A DNA stretch of 64,000 nt from Calycina herbarum (lineage: Eukaryota > Ascomycota > Leotiomycetes > Helotiales > Pezizellaceae): positions 166,097-230,096 of the forward strand of contig LLEY01000101.1 of the NCBI GenBank assembly GCA_001414485.1, written 5' to 3'. How positions within the stretch are numbered: the first letter of the stretch is position 1; every line of letters starts with the position of its first letter. Below, one piece after another: positions 24,567-36,168 of this stretch. The notes beneath the pieces are model-generated. The model searched no databases and was not told the origin of the DNA. It worked only from the letters and a program-made list of their open reading frames with translations. Made by a program: the position numbers and the translations under genes.

Positions 24567-25516
24567 ATGTCGGACGTTGCCGAAAGACCGGAGCACGAAA
24601 CCCAGCCCGCAATCCACACGGAATTTAAATTGCAAATGATGGATCGTGTCTCCGAACTCAAAGCTTTGCGCATGCCGAACTACATCAGAATTCACGATGA
24701 CCTTTGGCACATAGTCCAGGTCCTTCGTTACGTCCCGTTTTGCAAAACCGTATGGTTCCTCAACATCGAGGCAGGTCGCGTTCTGAATCGTTGGGAGATG
24801 GAGGCCTGCTGGTTCCAATTCGTCCTCACCGCATACAGAGTCTGGGATCCGTTGACGAAGTCGAAGCGGAAGAGTTTCGAAGACGGAAGGGATCTCAGAA
24901 AGAAACTCTTGCAAAATAGCATGCTTCAGGTAAGCTACTGATTAACATTTCCTCTCGGTGATGAAGTCTTTCTAACATTTACCCTCATAGATGTTTGCTC
25001 CCGCAGACGCGTTTTGGGAGGAGAAAAAGAAACAATACCCACAGATCGATACTCGCGTAAGTACTAAGCTACTTCATTTGGCGGAGGAAAATCTAACAGA
25101 AGCACCAGAATGCAGCATCTTGGCCAGAATATGACACTTACGACGACGACGAAACATACGGCTTATTCAATGATCACGGCAATTACCCAGTCTATGCATT
25201 TTCGGATATTGGAGAGGACGAAATAGATGACGGCAGAGATGATCAGAAAGGAAAACGAAACGCCGAGGATGATGTGGTTAGCAATGCTGACACAGAAATG
25301 TGGGATGTGGAGAGTGAGAGAAATTACGTCCAGGAGGATGGAAAAGATGACGTTGATCGAGAATTGGATATGAAGGGACTGGAAATCTCGCCTCGTGCCA
25401 GAAGGGGACGTGGGTCCGAATTTTCGCTTGGTCCTCCCACGGTCAGAAAGTTGCAACCTGGATGGCGGGAGAAGCAGGAGAAAGAGTGGGAGGCAAAGTA
25501 TGGCTCTTCACCATGA
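24567..25516 (+). CDS. Acidic protein of unknown function (278 aa, three exons)
   Basis: Exons 24567-24929, 24991-25056 and 25109-25516 join in frame with both introns in phase 0 (GTAAGC...TAG, GTAAGT...CAG). The ATG at 24567 has a good context (ctcaccATGt). The N-terminal half is a compact, aromatic-rich region (IHDDLWHIVQVLRYVPF, NRWEMEACWFQFVLTAYRVW) that looks folded. The C-terminal half is a disordered acidic run (DTYDDDETYG, GEDEIDDGRDDQKGKR) followed by a short basic-aromatic tail (PGWREKQEKEWEAKYG). No signal peptide or membrane segment. I do not recognise the family; it looks lineage-restricted. The clean splice pattern and codon use support a real gene. Confidence 0.75.
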
Positions 25517-25879
25517 CTCCCGAGAACAACTGTGGCGATGATGTACATATTCATATTAGTGGCATGCGGAAGATGCTGATGTCCTCGAGGGAAACCAACA
25601 AACGCAATAAATAATCTGCAAATCAACACTGCTGATTCTCATTAGTGAAGTTTAGTGACTATTTTGAAAGTTTCAGGTTGCAATACAAATGGAGAACAAC
25701 TCAACACCGAAAGAAAGAAAAAGAGAGACAGAGAATAGACACAAGGAATGCAGATAATGATATAGAATTCATGATATTACAAAATTCAATTCAAGGGTAA
25801 GCAAAAAATAATGCATAATCCAAAACTGAATCCCCAGCGCCGTTTTGCTCTACCACAAACACAAATCTTGATGTGTGCT
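25517..25879. other. Convergent 3' flanks
   Basis: Short gap between the stop of the acidic-protein gene (plus) and the stop of the nitronate monooxygenase gene (minus). AT-rich with A-rich runs around 25690-25810, consistent with overlapping 3' untranslated regions and poly(A) sites. Confidence 0.45.
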
Positions 25880-27162
25880 CTACAACTTTGCAATCAACTT
25901 CTCTCCTTTCTGGATCCATAATACGGCATCTCCGACCAACTCATCGACAACACCCTTGGCGCTCTTCTTCTCGTTGACGACTGCGGCGGCTTTACCCATT
26001 AGGAAAGGTCTTGCGTTATCCATTGTCTGTAGTAAGAGTTAGCTTTCTGATCTTGGAATTCCTCCTCGATGTGTCCAGGGCTATTTTGCCACTTACCTCG
26101 TCATCAAGGTCATCTCCCAAAGTCTCAAAGTCGTGTTCAACTGGAATAATACCTTTCCCAGTGAGCTCCTTGATTTCCGCAGCGCGGTTCTCTTCCCAAT
26201 TGGCGATATAAGAGTTCGTTCGCACTCTCAAAGGTCTACCAGTAAAAATGATAGTCTTAACATTGTCATCATGACCAGCAGTTCTAACAGCCTCCTGATG
26301 AGCCTTCGAAGCACCAGCTTCCTCGGTCAAAATGAATCTTGTTCCAACCCAAACAGCGCTGGCCCCCATCATAAGAGCAGCAGCAACAGTTTGACCGTTA
26401 TAGATTCCACCAGCGGCAACGACCTGCACCGGCTTGCCAGTCATAGGACTTGTCTTGCCCTTGCAGAGTTCTACCACCGCAGGGATCAAAACAGTTGTTG
26501 GGACATCTCCGGTATGTCCGCCTCCCTCACCTCCTTGTGCGCAGATAATATCAACCCCAAGTTCGAGACATTTCTTAACGTGTTTTGGGTGCCCAATCAT
26601 GTTTGCATACAGGATTCCGGCTTTGTGGAGTCTCTCAACGACATGTGCAGGTGGGACCCCGACGGCGGAGACGAAAAGACTAGCACCGCTATCGATGATA
26701 ATAGTAATCAGCTCATCGAGCTTTCCCTTGGTGTAATCGTAGCTGTTGGTGGTCGCACGTCAGCTTTCGGAATGGATAGTAATCAGAATTGGGGGAATTC
26801 CGGCATGTGATGCGTACTTGGTCTTTCGGGCACTTCCACCGACTTGGGGAAGTAATAGATCAACACCGAATGGCGCTTTCTGGTCATCGAGGAAGGACTT
26901 GAGTTCTGCGATTTGCTCTCGTAGCATGTCTGGTGTGTATCCAATTCCTCCTAGGACTCCGAGTCCTCCGGCGTTTGTGACTGCTGCTGCGAGTTTGGGG
27001 CCAGCTGCAACGTTCATTCCAGCGAGGATAATAGGATGCTTGATCTTAAGGAGGTCAGTGACCGTTGTGCGAAGTTGCTCTATTGCAGACGGTTAGTTAT
27101 TTACATTTCTGGTGTTTTTTTTTTTGGCAGAGTGGCATGTGAAACTTACGTGGTGAAGCCAT
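25880..27162 (-). CDS. Nitronate monooxygenase (2-nitropropane dioxygenase family)
   Basis: Exons 27162-27150 (13 nt, ATG plus three codons), 27079-26818, 26742-26097 and 26026-25880 join in frame to 355 residues, the usual length of the family. It is an FMN-binding TIM barrel: N-terminal HPIILAGMNVAAGPKLAAAV, GGLGVLGGIGYTPDML, the flavin and active-site loop AQGGEGGGHTGD with its conserved His, VVAAGGIYNGQTVAAALMMG and GASAVWVGTRFILTEEAGAS for phosphate binding. The enzyme oxidises alkyl nitronates such as propionate-3-nitronate, detoxifying plant nitro compounds. No targeting peptide is seen, so it is probably cytosolic. The first intron follows just 13 coding nucleotides and contains a T11 run. 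It is transcribed away from the folate gene, sharing a 0.75 kb promoter. Confidence 0.93.
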
Positions 27163-27909
27163 GTTGACGGGTGTTGTTTTGGTGCGTAGCAAGGGGATTG
27201 TTGGGGCTGGATGAGGGGAAGGTATCGTTGGTTTGGAGTGACAAATGGGAGAAGGATTCAGAGAGAAGTTGATTGAAGAGGAGGTGAAGTGAGAGACAAT
27301 TTATTCGGAGGTGAAGGATGGATCAACGCCCTAAAGCGGGCACTGCACTATGGGCCGAGTGCGAGTCTGGGGAAGTTGCCTCGGCTTCTCCACTAGTCAG
27401 CTGATGCTGCTGCTACCCCCGCTAGGTGCATATCTCATTGAATGAGGAGTTGAGGCTAAACCAACAGAAAATCGGTCGATGGCAAAGATCTATTACATTT
27501 AATTCAAGTACTCAAACTTGACTTTCTCTGAAATTATATCTTTGCTCACAGCAGGAGCTTATTCTCCTTATTCTGCTGTAAAATATCAGCACATGTGAGA
27601 TCGGGCCACGTGACTGGCCGATAATCACAGGGTCTGCTCCATATACGCGCTATTAGTCAAAATGATACCGTTCGGTAGTCATTTTGGGTGAACTTTTGCG
27701 TTATCCTTGCTCTGGCGCAACGGTTTACCTTGTGTATTACGCAGACTAATAGCTGGTAATATAACACAACATGCTTTCAATGGACACGATCTCGGGAGCG
27801 GGCCAATTTTGATCCGATGCTTGGCGCTGGTCTTCTGATGAGTCGCTGACTCAGGCACCAAATCACATCTCATACAAATCCAACCCATGAGCCTTGAAAT
27901 CCATCGTTG
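27163..27909. promoter_or_regulatory. Shared promoter between nitronate monooxygenase and folate genes
   Basis: A 747 bp divergent intergenic region with no coding signal. It contains the CACGTG palindrome at 27608-27613 (gggccacgtgactggcc), an E-box-type site that could act on either gene. No clear TATA box on either side. Confidence 0.4.
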
Positions 27910-29685
27910 ATGAGGACCTCTGTAAGGAGATCACTAGTCAGGGTGAATGCCTTGACTTACAATCATGCCACTATACGACGACAACATCCTTCACCCTCCT
28001 TTTTGAAAATTTCGAAAACTCCCTCTCGATATCAAAGTTCATCGTCCGGAGATGTTCGGCATGTTGCAAAAGAGGCTGCACCGACATCATGGACTGCCCA
28101 TCCTATCAACACCCTGAAACCATTCGATCGTTTACCTGAAGTAGTCTCTCGAGTAAAAACTTCGAAGACAGCATATATCGCGTTCGGGAGCAATCTCACC
28201 AACAGAGTTCATTGGATTGAAAGAGCTTTGAGGCAGATGGAAACGAAAAAATATGGCATCAAAATTTTGAGAACGAGTAGTCTGTGGGAAACGGATCCGA
28301 TGTATGTTTTGGAGCAGGACAAATTTCTTAACGGTGTTTGTGAGGTAAGTCTCATGTTCCAACCCCCCTTCCACCCCTGCAAAATTGAAAGTCACTTATC
28401 CTGATATTAATATTCTGGGTATAGATATCGACAAAATTAGAACCCCTTGAACTGCTCGATGCTCTCCAAGAAATAGAGATTTTCTTGGGTAGAAATAAAA
28501 CCATTGATAAAGGACCCAGGAATATCGATCTCGATATTTTGATATATGATAACCAAGTTGTCGATGACCCAAGGTTGAAGATTCCTCACCCATTGATTGT
28601 AGAGCGCGAGTTTGTGTTGCGGCCATTGTCCGAGTAAGTTCCACTTCTATCAGAACTATGCTTTTACTCATTTGAATAGATTAATTCCTGCTAAACCTTT
28701 GAATCCCGCTTTCCCCTGGAAAACAATACAAGATCATCTCAATGCTCTTCCACCTTCTGGCATCACCACTGTCACTCCCCTCGACAATGACGGCAAGGAA
28801 TTCATTCGAGCCTTGCAGCCAACCCGCAGTACCAGAATCATGTCAATTCTCAACATGACCCCGGACTCCTTCTCTGACGGCGGAAAAAACGCCGACATCT
28901 CTGCATACGCAACCGACCCAATAAAGCTCAAAGAAAGAATGGAATTCGTCACCGCCCGCGGAGCAAACATAATCGACATAGGCGGCCAATCCACAGCCCC
29001 CAACGCCTTCCAAGTGACCGACGCCGAAGAAGTCTCGCGCGTAATCCCCATCATAGAACTCCTCCGCGACGCAGTCGGCTTCAAAGGTGTAATAAGCGTC
29101 GACACCTATCGTTCATCCGTCGCAAAAGAAGCCATCAAAGCTGGCGCAAACATAATAAACGATATCTCCTCTGGCCAATTGGACCCCCTCATGTTTTCGA
29201 CCCTCGCTTCGTTGGATAAGGAAAAAACTGTTTGTCTTATGCATATGCGCGGCACACCAACAACCATGCAAACCCCGCAGATGATATCCTACCCCGATGG
29301 CCTGATCCCCACCATCGCCCGCGAACTCCTGCAGCGTCTGCGAGAAGCCGAGGAAGCGGGCATCTACCGTTGGCGCATCATTCTCGACCCCGGTATCGGA
29401 TTTGCCAAAGATGGCAATCACGCCCTCGAAATTTTGCGAAGGCTGGATGAGTTGAGAGATTGGCCTGGGTTGGTAGGCTTACCTTGGCTTGTAGGCACTA
29501 GTCGTAAGAAGTTTATTGGCAAGTTACTTGGGGGACAGCAGTTTCGGAATGCCGAGGAGAGGATTTATGGGACGGCTGCGACGGTGGCGGCGAGTGTGAG
29601 GGGGGGTGCGGATATTGTGAGGGTGCATGATGTTAAGCAGATGAAGGAGGTTGCTACGGTTTGTGATGCTATTTGGAGGGTATAA
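27910..29685 (+). CDS. Bifunctional HPPK-DHPS folate synthesis protein, mitochondrial
   Basis: Exons 27910-28344, 28425-28633 and 28680-29685 join in frame to 549 residues. Residues 1-47 are Arg/Ser/Thr-rich without acids (MRTSVRRSLVRVNALTYN), a mitochondrial-type presequence. About 75-225 is 6-hydroxymethyl-dihydropterin pyrophosphokinase: YIAFGSNLTNRVHWIERAL, SSLWETDPMYV and the signature GPRNIDLDILIYD. About 265-545 is dihydropteroate synthase: SILNMTPDSFSDGG, NIIDIGGQSTAP, GVISVDTYRSSVA, NIINDISSG, MHMRGTPTTM, ILDPGIGFAK, GTSRKKFIG, GTAATVAASVRGGADIVRVH. It makes dihydropteroate from the pterin alcohol, ATP and p-aminobenzoate and is the sulfonamide target. Yeast FOL1 also carries an N-terminal dihydroneopterin aldolase part; none is visible here. 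An extra upstream exon cannot be fully excluded, but the presequence argues against it. Confidence 0.93.
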
Positions 29686-30018
29686 ATTACAGTAGAAATC
29701 GTATGGCCGGCTGTTCATCTCCGTTCTTTGTGTATATTTATTTCTCTTTTTCTGGCTGGTTTAAGTACCCCAGCTTGATTGTAGTAAGTGTAATTGTTTG
29801 AAGTGCTGTTTTGTGCGGGACTGCATGTTTTGAAGTGAATGTACATGTCATTTCTTGGATGAGACTGCAGCACAGCGTAGCGTTAAAGGACTTTGTAAGA
29901 TTAAGTGATTTTGGGAGGTGCTCTTCGAGGCATTCATCAAATCCAATTCCATCGCTAGGTGTCTGGCCGAAGAAGGTTATGATTCATGATTGCTGTGGGT
30001 TTCTCGAAGGACAGTTTG

Positions 30019-30530
30019 CTCTAGTGGAAATCGATCGCTGAAGTGATCTAGACTTTTGAAGTCTTTGGGGTCGCCGATCATAGGATGATTTCTTTTCATT
30101 TCGCGAATCGAGAGAGGATTGGTGTGTGTTAGACACTATTACTATGTCTTCAATTAATTAAGGAAAGTAAATTAATGTTCCTTAATGCAAAGTATCTGGC
30201 GGAAGAAATTTGAGATTTCCGGGAGATAATTTTCTCTAGTGGAAATCGATCGAGGAAGCTATCCAACTTCCGAAGTCTTTGGAGCTCTCGAACGTTTGAT
30301 CGCCGACCCTAGAATAATTTTATTCCATCTCGTTGATCAAGGTGGAACTAGTTCCGTGAAAACGGATATATGTCATAAGTTTTAACGGCGCCGGTGCATT
30401 TAATTACTGACTAGCGTTCCCGATCCTAATGGACTTTCATTCTATTTTCTCGATCGAAGTGGCGCTAGTGTATTAATGTTGTCAAAACCGTTATATGTCA
30501 TAGTTTCTAACGGGCGCCGTTGCATTTAGT
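30019..30530. repeat. Diverged short tandem duplications
   Basis: The 19-mer ctctagtggaaatcgatcg occurs at 30019 and 30234, each followed by a gaagtctttgg block and a gatcgccga block. A second pair, atatgtcata-gttt-taacgg with gcgccg-tgcattta, sits near 30367 and 30492. The blocks overlap in order, suggesting repeated unequal duplication upstream of the next gene. They contain no coding frame. Confidence 0.65.
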
Positions 30531-30953
30531 CCATCTACAAGCGTAATCACAAACTAAACTAACCCCTTTTCAACTACCATTTTTCTTCGCGTACATGATT
30601 TTGAGCGTTTATTGGTCCGATTCGCTTTTTTTTTGCTCGGGAGAAAGGCTTCTGAAGAGGGATTAGGGGAAAGTGTGTGATCAAGCTAAGAGGTGATTGT
30701 GATCCTCTAGCGTGGGTTGGAATCTGTTAAAAGGAAATGGATTTCCCACCTCTGGAGGGGTTTTTTCTTCAGACAAACGAATATTGAGTACAGATACTTA
30801 TCGAACGACAAACTTACGCTAAACTTACATCACTGAAACACAACCAATACAAGAAATACATTATCGAATACAACAACCAATACACATCAATACAATAGCG
30901 AATACACACCCCTACACACCGAATACATCAACACCTCCAAGCATTTAATCAAC

Positions 30954-32027
30954 ATGTCGGCTAATCAAACATACACCATCGACGAATTATTGCATATCAA
31001 CGAACCCAACTCGAATACCGATCAGGCACACACCGAAAACATCGACACCTCCAATCATCTATCAACCATGTCGGCTCAACAAAAGGACACCATCGACGAG
31101 TCATTGCACCTGAACAGCAACATCGTCCCACACCACACGTAAGAACTCTTTCCTTCTTTGCTCCTTCCTTCCATTTCCATTACCCAAAACATTTGGGGCA
31201 ATCAATCTTCTGATTATCCCAATATTTCCTCCAACTCGCACAATGAAACATATGCTAATCACCCCTTTTAGCAAAGCCAAAAAGTCAATCAAAATCGCCA
31301 ATACTATTTACATCCGATCCAAACACGAGTACAGGGTAGTCGATGATAACTTCCTCAACTGCATGGCCTACGTCAAGATCTGGGCTCACCGTGTCAATTA
31401 CTGGGGCACATATCACCATCCAACAACCACCCTCAACGCAGTCGAACCAGTCCAGCAAACCACCACAGAACTCACCAAAGAAGCCCTTGCCTCATTCAAT
31501 GTTGGACAACCTACCACCACCATCAACAACGACAACGACGCCATCTCCACTGGCTCCTCCTCCGACAAGGATTTCATTTTCAGTAAGAACGACAGGGACG
31601 ACGACGACGTCAGCGACACCGAATCCGAACCAGACGAGAATTTCGATTTCCACTCTTTGGTTTATGCAGTAGTGGGAGACGACGAAGTGGATGACCGAAC
31701 TGAGGTGGAAAAGGATGCAGCTGCCCAGAAAATTGTTGCGGAAGTCATTTTGGAGGGGGAGCATATTTTCTCGACTTTCGGTTCGTTATTCTCCCCGCCT
31801 TTAATCCATAGAAGTCAAGAACTAACATCCACTTAGGCATAGAAGTATTCATGGAGGTCATCGCCTATCACGTCACAGACGAATTCAGCTTTTGGTCCTT
31901 CGAAAAGGCTCGCACGATTATCAACTTACTCGACATTGAAAAACGCATCGACCGCGCTTGGCTTTCGGAACTCTTGAGGGACTCGTATGAGCTCGACCAC
32001 GATTTCGACATTGATGGTGGTAATTGA
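30954..32027 (+). CDS. Unknown protein with acidic linker (294 aa, three exons)
   Basis: Exons 30954-31138, 31272-31780 and 31837-32027 join in frame. The N-terminus holds two related segments, QTYTIDELLHINEPNSN and QKDTIDESLHLNSN, an internal repeat. The middle part begins KAKKSIKIANTIYIRSKHEY and WAHRVNYWGTYHH, then a Thr/Asn/Asp/Ser-rich acidic linker (DRDDDDVSDTESEPDE). The last exon encodes a helical region (IEVFMEVIAYHV, WSFEKARTIINLLDIEKRI, AWLSELLRDSYELD). No signal peptide or transmembrane segment. The 5' leader is CA-rich (aatacaccaatac type), as in other genes here. Family not recognised; probably lineage-specific. The start at 30954 (aacATGtcgg) is the first ATG of the frame. Confidence 0.65.
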
Positions 32028-33104
32028 GCGAACATCGACTTTTAGCTATTTGAGAGACAGAATTTGGACTACTCGGCAGGCAGCACAGCATATTTCGTTT
32101 GTTTGGGATAGAGTTGGAGTTAAATATTGGATATTAGCAATCCCGAGGCGGTTTCTCTTCGAAAAAAGAAGAGTTTCCCGGCCTTCTTGCACAAATGTGG
32201 GGATTTGCTTTAGGAGTTTAGGTGTTCGTCAATTGCATCTTTTATACTTCGATATCTGGTTTGCAATATGTGATTATAAATTTGTTGTGATTATATTCGA
32301 GACCCTCGGTACCAGCTCACGTAATCCCACGATTGGTCTTTTTTTTAAAATAAAAAAAAAAGCTTCCGACCAAGTAACCAGATTATTTGCCATTACAGTG
32401 GACCTCGGTGAGTTTAATCTTACCGTACATTATCTCAGTTTCCAGAGCAAACATCAAGAGAAGTTCTGGCTTCAAACCTTTACACTTAACGTGTAGTGTC
32501 TACATTCAAGAAAACTTCCTGAACGTAAAACAAACTCAAATATGGAAGATAAATCATCTTAACTACATCCAAACAATTCAAGTCCTCTCTCTGTGATGGA
32601 AAACATAGTCAAGATAGCTACATTACTACGATATACTTCAACTTTGTAAACCCCGAATATATTGAATTTGCGTAAGTATATTAATCCTGTTTAGAGTCTC
32701 CAAACTGTTTAGAGGAAAATTCAATCTGAATTATAGCTACGGAATACCATTATTGCCGTTGTAAAACCTTAAGTTCTTAAATGTACTAATTTTGATTGAC
32801 GAAAATGTATGAGCTAGGATATTAGAGTATCATAGTAAAATTTGAAGGTCTACGTCTAGTATTATAGCTCAAACCTTTAGGGTTTGTTGTTCAGTTATAT
32901 CCTTCCTAAGTATTATAATCAAAGTAGAGAGTGAGGTCATATAATGTATATAGTCCTCTATTCACAGATTACTTAATTACTTAGAGAACACTCAAGAATA
33001 TAGTAAAGTAAGGGAGTAGTAACTATTAATATTCGATGTATAACTTTATAGTAGGAAGTTCATTTGAAACTTTAAATAAAGTCCAAGGGTAATTTGGTTT
33101 TAGT
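32028..33104. other. AT-rich gene-free flank
   Basis: AT content rises steadily towards the hAT element. The open frames at 31987-32596 have no protein-like composition. Nothing else is seen. Confidence 0.4.
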
Positions 33105-34115
33105 CAGACTTGGGCATCGATATATCGATACCAGTATCGGGGGGGTCTACGATAGTTATCGGTATCGAGTAATATTCTACGATAATATATCGAATATATC
33201 CGATATATCGATACTATATCGATAATCGAGGTTATGTGATTGGGAAATAGTTAATCCGAGCCGAGAGCCGTAGTATTATGCAAATACTACTAATTCTTAT
33301 AGATACTAGTTATACTATAATAGTCTATATTTAATAAAATACAAAGCTCTCTATTTACTACGTTACTTATAATTAATAATTAAAAATTAGGCATTGTCAC
33401 GTTTTTGACACGTGAGTAAGCTGCTTAGTAAGAGAGGTTCCTACTTTTCTAAATATAGCTTTCTAAATATTTTTAATTAATAACGTGGTTTACCACCGAG
33501 CGGATCATATCACCGAGCGGATCACTGAAAACACATACAAAAAACGTCTGTGCGTAACAGTGCACGTCTTATACTAACAGGGTTAGAGTTATTAAACTTT
33601 TAAAATAAGATCTCTATATTATAAGATTTATAAATTTCTATTTTCTATCTTATAATACTTTATATTTAAGGAGCTATTAATAAAAAAGAAAAATACAGGG
33701 ATTATTTAGCCCCTAACTTTTATATCTTATTAACTATTAGTACTATAAGTTTGAAATTTCTATAGGACTTTATCTTAAATATAAAAAGCTTAACTCTAAA
33801 ATTTTAGCGTTTTTAATAAAGAATTAAGTAAAAAGCACAGACATTTTTTGTATGTATTTCTTAGTGATCCGCTCGGTGGTAAACCACGTTATACTTCTTA
33901 ATATCATTAACCTTTTGTCTTTAATACTTTTAGTAATTTAGTCTTTATAAAGTGATTTAACTTCTTTTAAAGACTAAATTTTACTCTATAATTATAGTAA
34001 AATGGCGATATTTATCGAATATCGGCAGCACTTCAAGGATAGTTATCAATATCGGGTAAAAGCTTCCGATAGTTATATCGTGATATATATCGCGATGTAT
34101 CGATGCCCAAGTCTG
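33105..34115. mobile_element. Non-autonomous hAT-type DNA transposon
   Basis: Terminal inverted repeats begin CAGACTTGGGCATCGATA at both ends, 18 bp identical and then similar. The element is flanked by an exact 8 bp direct duplication, gttttagt (33097-33104 and 34116-34123), the hallmark of the hAT superfamily. Subterminal regions are packed with tatcgata-type motifs (33118-33230 and 34010-34100), as expected for transposase binding sites. The 1,011 bp body has no transposase and, without the nested MITE, is about 600 bp. The interior is AT-rich and RIP-like. Confidence 0.88.
33483..33889. mobile_element. MITE nested in the hAT element (Fot/pogo-type ends)
   Basis: A 407 bp element with inverted repeats starting ACGTGGTTTACCACCGAGCG, flanked by TA on both sides (33481-33482 and 33890-33891). 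The left repeat contains caccgagcggatca twice, the right repeat once. Inner repeat parts (catacaaaaaacgtctgtgc / catacaaaaaatgtctgtgc) also match. No coding capacity. It inserted into the hAT element, so it is the younger of the two. Confidence 0.88.
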
Positions 34116-34461
34116 GTTTTAGTGCATTTGGAAGGATTCCAGTATTCATAAGAGAAAGGAAACCTCATTAGTTAAGTCTTGATAGACTTGCGAGCAAAGC
34201 AGTGTTTTTATATATATTACTTATTACAACAGTCAAACATAGCATATTTATCTCAACAGAACCAGCTGTATACAGGGGCAAGTTTCCCTTCCTATTAATT
34301 CTAAGCAGTGAGTTCATTCTCGGTTTTGGGTGACATCGTGAATTATGTGGCAGGGGTTCGGAGCGTACGGGTGAAGTTAAACAAAGAGTGAATCGAGAAT
34401 CCTGGCCATATGCAAAGTGGGCCCCCCACAAATCCATTAAATCCCAAAATAAGCAAATTTG

Positions 34462-34768
34462 CAATCGGCTTCGGCCAATGTGGAGGCGGTCTCAGGAATA
34501 ACATAGTGGTTGTTGTTCTCTGGTTCCGTTGAAACCGTCTTTCGTTCGCGTTAGGCAATTCACATCCAGTCTTCCTGACTTAAACAGGACTATCAAAAAA
34601 TATAAGGTACGTTGTCCCCTTATTTGTAGTGCTAATCTCTATAGTGTGGGTTCTGTTGGATTATTAAAAATATGTTCTATGGAAGTGGGTTTGATTCCCA
34701 TAGATAGTAAGCTGGTCTTACAGCAGAATATATTTTTGCTTTTTTGGGATATTTTTAAGCGAGATTTG
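34462..34768 (+). repeat. Dispersed repeat, copy 2
   Basis: Direct-orientation copy of the repeat at 23803-24100 with small indels, ending tttttgcttttttggg. Immediately after it, ggcactggtgggtcg and ggttcgagcc (about 34787-34842) have the spacing of tRNA A and B boxes. They do not fold into an acceptable cloverleaf, so this is at most a tRNA-derived relic. Confidence 0.6.
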
Positions 34769-36168
34769 AGGTTGACCGCCGCCACGGTGGCACTGGTGGG
34801 TCGATACTATGAAACATTCACCTACGCAGTGAAGGTTCGAGCCTAAGCTAGTAGGGCGACTCCTCCAATTGGCTGAAAACTCTATATCACTTCATCGGTA
34901 ATTTCTCATACTCCCTTTTCCTACCAATTAGCTCATCGTGCACCGATTTCACTCTTTATTTCCACACCTCATTGCTATCCCGATGATCTCGTTTCCGCCT
35001 TACATTTTTGACTTCAGTTGTCACACTAAAGAAGAACTACAGTCTTGGGCTCACAAAGCTCTGAATGAACAGAATTTCTCAGGTAAGATCTTCATTTTCA
35101 AATCTAGTACCAAGCCTTTTGTACCAGGACTTACACAGTGGTTGCGACGTTTCTTTATTATTTCGATGAAGCGGATAACGCGATCTTTGCGTTATTCATC
35201 TGCAACTCTTGTGTGGGGGTGTTTCGTATAACGAATACCGAATATACCCTATCTTATTACTCTTAAGCGAGATTTTGCAAGTTAAAACTAAGGACTGGCC
35301 CCTCGAGATCTTAGATACTTAGCAACTAAGATGAGCAAACCAATTTGCCCTATGGTTTTCTCATCATTATTTTCCTCGCCATCAATGTGAACCTACAATA
35401 GACATCGGTTTCGAATGGATTTTTTTTTATTTTTTAAAAAAAATCCCTCAGTATACTGTGTGCTATTCTTCTTCTTTTCTCTCTGGAGAAAGCAACATCC
35501 ATACGCCGTCCCTTGTAATCACGTGTTACGTACCAACTTGGAATTTTGTTGCACTTCGCAATTTTACTAGATAAATTTATCTATTACTTTATTTTTCAGC
35601 GGAATTTGTTGGATCACGTGGCTGGGGAAACGCAGGACCCAGGTGTGCCTGGAAGGGGGACTGTCATCGTTCTAGGTATATCTGATAGATAAAGATAATG
35701 TGCAATTGAATTGATTGTACCAACGGGTTTTGTACTTTATTGTTTTAAGATTTTGAATACAATTAATTCAAGTGATTTCGGTATTGCTTCTAGCATAAGA
35801 TATTTCAGGAAAGATCATGAGTTGAGACTATTCTTGAATAGACAAGGCCACTGGGCTTTGGAAGTTAATCGGTTCATGAGATAGAAAGTGACGTAGGTCG
35901 TTTTTGGTACCGTGGTCTCGGAATTTACAATGTTTATTTGAAAAGCTTAAAGTATTGAGTTGAATTTTTTATTATTAAAATGCCGATTGAAGCCAAGTTA
36001 CTACAAGAGAGAATGCCATGCGCATCTCAGCTTGCTAAATGTGGGTGTTGATATCGCGAACCGCGGCCGCCCCAAAGTCCTAATTTATTCCAATAATTAG
36101 AACTTATCGACGTGCAACAAAATATGCATACACAGCTTTCAGAGTGAATTATTCTAAATCTAATATCC
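34769..36168. other. Gene-free stretch with a hairpin
   Basis: No supported gene. A near-perfect AT palindrome, ggattttttttta followed by taaaaaaaatcc, lies at about 35415-35446. A possible cacgtg-containing site (gatcacgtggctgg) is at about 35611. Otherwise featureless. Confidence 0.4.

Noticed and set aside
34780..34860. A-box/B-box pair suggesting a tRNA gene
   Set aside because: Spacing is right but the T-arm has mismatches and the acceptor ends do not pair; at best a tRNA-derived relic.
35415..35446. AT hairpin as a transcription terminator
   Set aside because: Bacterial-type terminators are not expected here and no gene ends nearby; a simple AT palindrome.
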